Shown here: positions 6,235 through 7,326 of the stretch, piece after piece
Position numbering within the stretch: the stretch's first letter is position 1
Layout of the letters: the number at the start of each line of letters is the position of its first letter
Source: Dysgonomonas sp.
Lineage (GTDB): Bacteria; Bacteroidota; Bacteroidia; Bacteroidales; Dysgonomonadaceae
Direction of reading: 5' to 3'
Assembly: GCA_003523545.1 (NCBI GenBank)
Contig: DQAM01000459.1
Location: forward strand, 1-7,326
Length of the DNA stretch: 7,326 nt
Position numbers and translations under genes: made by a program
The notes under the pieces: generated by a model
What the model saw: the letters and a program-made list of their open reading frames with translations, nothing else
The model's database searches: none
What the model was told of the DNA's origin: nothing

Positions 6235-7014
6235 TTATTTGTTTTTATTTTTTATTCTGGCTTTTATCAATTCACCAATCTTATATGGATAACGTAGTGA
6301 TAATATAAAACGATTAGTTCGTATACCATTTTCTTTAAAAGCACGTAAATGCTCTTTCATTATAATTTTACGACTATCCATAGATTCTGTGCTCATCCCT
6401 CCCATACGCATTGTTACACAATCCAGAGGAATATATTTGGTTTTTATCTTGTTTACATATATAAATCTCAACAAAAGCTCAAAATCAGCAGCTATCTTAT
6501 AATCTGTTTTATAATAACCATATTTTTCGAAAAAATGTTTATAAACATAAAATGTAGGATGAGCGGGTATAAACCCAATACGCATCAAAGGTCTTCTGAA
6601 TATGGATGAAGAATAGTAACGGACAGCCTTTTTTACATCATCCGGATCTACAAAATGAATATCAGCATACACTGCATCACAATCCGAATTGATAAAATTC
6701 TCAATTATCCGAGAAAGTACATTAGGGGATGTAAAAAAATCATCCGAGTTCAATATACCGACAACATCTCCAGATGCCATTTTAAAGCCTTTGTTTAATG
6801 CATCATACAATCCTTGATCCGATTCACTTACCCATTTCATTTTACCGTTAAATAACAGCTCATATTCTTTGATTATATCAATTGTTGAATCAGTCGATAA
6901 TCCGTCAACAACTATGTATTCAATATCATGGTAATCTTGACGCAATACTGAATCAAAAGTATCCCTAAGATACTTTTCACTATTATATGTTGCTGTTATA
7001 AGAGAAATTTTCAT
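6235..7014 (-). CDS. Family 2 glycosyltransferase, soluble WcaA/SpsA-like type
   Basis: This 259-residue protein has a GT-A fold without membrane helices. The start MKISLITATYNSEKYL (1-16) is the classic first strand, followed by YIVVDGLSTDST with Asp37, then ESDQGLYDALNKG (64-76), and ASGDVVGILNSDDFF (80-94) with the metal-binding Asp pair 91-92. Later come PAHPTFY (150-156) and IAADFELLLR (174-183), where Asp177 lies in the expected base region. It resembles the small glycosyltransferases of capsule, O-antigen and exopolysaccharide loci, which add one sugar to a growing lipid-linked repeat unit on the cytoplasmic face. Donor and acceptor are unknown. It differs from the glycosyltransferase at 1702-2643, which has a membrane anchor and is of the polyprenyl-phosphate type. 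The gene is AT-rich (16 G/C in 60 bases at 6241-6300), suggesting a variable polysaccharide region. It is the first gene of a two-gene - strand unit. Confidence 0.93.
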   Translation of the reverse strand: MKISLITATYNSEKYLRDTFDSVLRQDYHDIEYIVVDGLSTDSTIDIIKEYELLFNGKMKWVSESDQGLYDALNKGFKMASGDVVGILNSDDFFTSPNVLSRIIENFINSDCDAVYADIHFVDPDDVKKAVRYYSSSIFRRPLMRIGFIPAHPTFYVYKHFFEKYGYYKTDYKIAADFELLLRFIYVNKIKTKYIPLDCVTMRMGGMSTESMDSRKIIMKEHLRAFKENGIRTNRFILSLRYPYKIGELIKARIKNKNK

Positions 7015-7024
7015 CTAGAATTGA

Positions 7025-7068
7025 TTATCAAACAAAAGTATATAAAATTTAATTACTATTTTTGATAA
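7025..7068. repeat. 8-base inverted repeat (TTATCAAA / TTTGATAA) in the divergent promoter region
   Basis: TTATCAAA at 7025-7032 is the exact reverse complement of TTTGATAA at 7061-7068, with 28 bases between. The inner segment starts with the candidate - strand -7 box and its right arm overlaps a + strand TATTTTTG (7057-7064). It could be paired operator half-sites; in DNA this AT-rich, chance is a strong alternative. Confidence 0.3.
7033..7040 (-). promoter_or_regulatory. Candidate -7 box (TACTTTTG) for the - strand glycosyltransferase-dehydrogenase unit
   Basis: On the - strand these bases read TACTTTTG, an exact TAnnTTTG match ending 18 bases before the start codon of the glycosyltransferase gene. 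The short distance implies a short leader. No clear TTTG -33 box is visible, so support is partial. Confidence 0.38.
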
Positions 7069-7095
7069 AAGTCTTAAGCTTTCAAATTATATTTA

Positions 7096-7103
7096 TAGTT
7101 TTG
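7096..7103 (+). promoter_or_regulatory. Candidate -7 box (TAGTTTTG) for the right-hand glycosyltransferase gene
   Basis: TAGTTTTG matches TAnnTTTG exactly and ends 49 bases before the ATG at 7153. A second exact match, TATTTTTG at 7057-7064, lies further upstream, and either could serve. Neither has a clear -33 element. The whole stretch 7021-7140 has only 20 G/C in 120 bases, so chance matches are likely. Confidence 0.35.
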
Positions 7104-7134
7104 TATTTCATTATCCAATCCTAAATTAGTAAAT

Positions 7135-7147
7135 ATTTCATTGAAAT
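7135..7147. repeat. 13-base palindrome (ATTTCATTGAAAT) just upstream of a start codon
   Basis: ATTTCA and TGAAAT are exact inverted arms around a single T, ending 5 bases before the ATG at 7153. It covers the translation-initiation region, so it could be an operator or a weak leader structure. The hairpin itself would be unstable with a one-base loop. Confidence 0.3.
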
Positions 7148-7152
7148 TTAAA

Positions 7153-7326
7153 ATGGAAGACAAAAACAAACTTACTATCACTTTTCTTTTTCCTAGGACA
7201 GGAGAAATACCCATAGGAGGTTTTAAAGTCATTTATGAATATGCGAATAGGCTGGTCGCAGATGGGCATACGGTTAATATTATTTATGGAATTGTATCTC
7301 GACCTGTCAAAAATATTTTTTTGAGA
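7153..7326 (+). CDS. Probable GT-B (GT4-like) glycosyltransferase, N-terminal fragment
   Basis: An ATG at 7153 opens a frame that runs off the right edge, giving 58 residues without a stop. The start MEDKNKLTITFLFP is followed by GEIPIGGFKVIYEYANRL and then VADGHTVNIIYG. The P-x-G-G-x-K-V-I-x-E-x-A-N-x-L-x-x-x-G-H-x-V pattern is typical of the first beta-strand, glycine loop and helix of GT-B enzymes such as GT4 and WsaF-like rhamnosyltransferases, in which the glycine loop faces the acceptor or donor site. These enzymes assemble surface polysaccharides in the cytoplasm. It is transcribed away from the neighbouring family 2 glycosyltransferase across a 138-base AT-rich gap, and probably begins a further run of polysaccharide genes outside the window. 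The start is the only ATG before the conserved strand; no Shine-Dalgarno sequence is present, as expected. The specific activity is unknown. Confidence 0.78.
   Translation, partial: MEDKNKLTITFLFPRTGEIPIGGFKVIYEYANRLVADGHTVNIIYGIVSRPVKNIFLR

Noticed and set aside
6349..6609. An 86-codon + strand open frame inside the WcaA-like glycosyltransferase gene
   Set aside because: It is the shadow of conserved - strand glycosyltransferase codons and has no recognisable sequence of its own.
7025..7068. Invertible promoter switch of the Bacteroides capsule type
   Set aside because: The arms are only 8 bases, shorter than the inverted repeats known for Mpi-type switches, and no recombinase gene is in the window; kept only as a low-confidence repeat.

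Overview
The window looks like chromosomal DNA from a Bacteroidales bacterium. A Dysgonomonas- or Parabacteroides-like genome is my guess, from overall style only. The clues are AT-rich translation starts without Shine-Dalgarno sequences, matches to the Bacteroidota -7 promoter box (TAnnTTTG), a YbeY with the substitutions I associate with Bacteroidota, and a secreted hydrolase whose signal peptide ends just before a Gln. Nine protein genes are visible, two of them cut by the window edges. I see no tRNA, rRNA, CRISPR array, insertion sequence or integrase.

Region 1 (1-3535, + strand) is one closely packed run. It contains the C-terminal end of a SpmB-like nucleoside recognition/Gate-domain membrane protein, ybeY (16S rRNA maturation), a secreted alpha/beta hydrolase overlapping ybeY by ATGA, a DPM1/ArnC/GtrB-type family 2 glycosyltransferase with two C-terminal membrane helices, and, after an 82-base gap, a NodB-fold polysaccharide deacetylase with no signal peptide. 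Region 2 (3536-5320, + strand) is a candidate promoter followed by a 570-residue polytopic membrane protein that resembles GT-C/YfhO-like transferases. A perfect 30-base palindrome at 5334-5363 acts as a likely bidirectional terminator.

Region 3 (5386-7014, - strand) is a convergent two-gene unit: a second family 2 glycosyltransferase and, 3 bases downstream, a 3-hydroxyisobutyrate-dehydrogenase-family reductase. Region 4 (7015-7326) is a very AT-rich divergent promoter region (20 G/C in 120 bases at 7021-7140 by hand count), followed by the first 58 codons of a probable GT-B glycosyltransferase. This last part looks like the edge of a surface-polysaccharide locus.

The most interesting unit is the trio membrane GT2, NodB deacetylase and GT-C-like protein. 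It parallels the logic of the Arn (ArnC-ArnD-ArnT) and Francisella Flm/Nax lipid A modification routes. There, a sugar is put on undecaprenyl phosphate, deacylated in the cytoplasm, flipped, and transferred to an acceptor outside the inner membrane. My proposal is that this locus encodes an analogous pathway adding a (possibly deacetylated) sugar to a cell-surface glycan or lipid. The parts are read from sequence; the pathway is inference.
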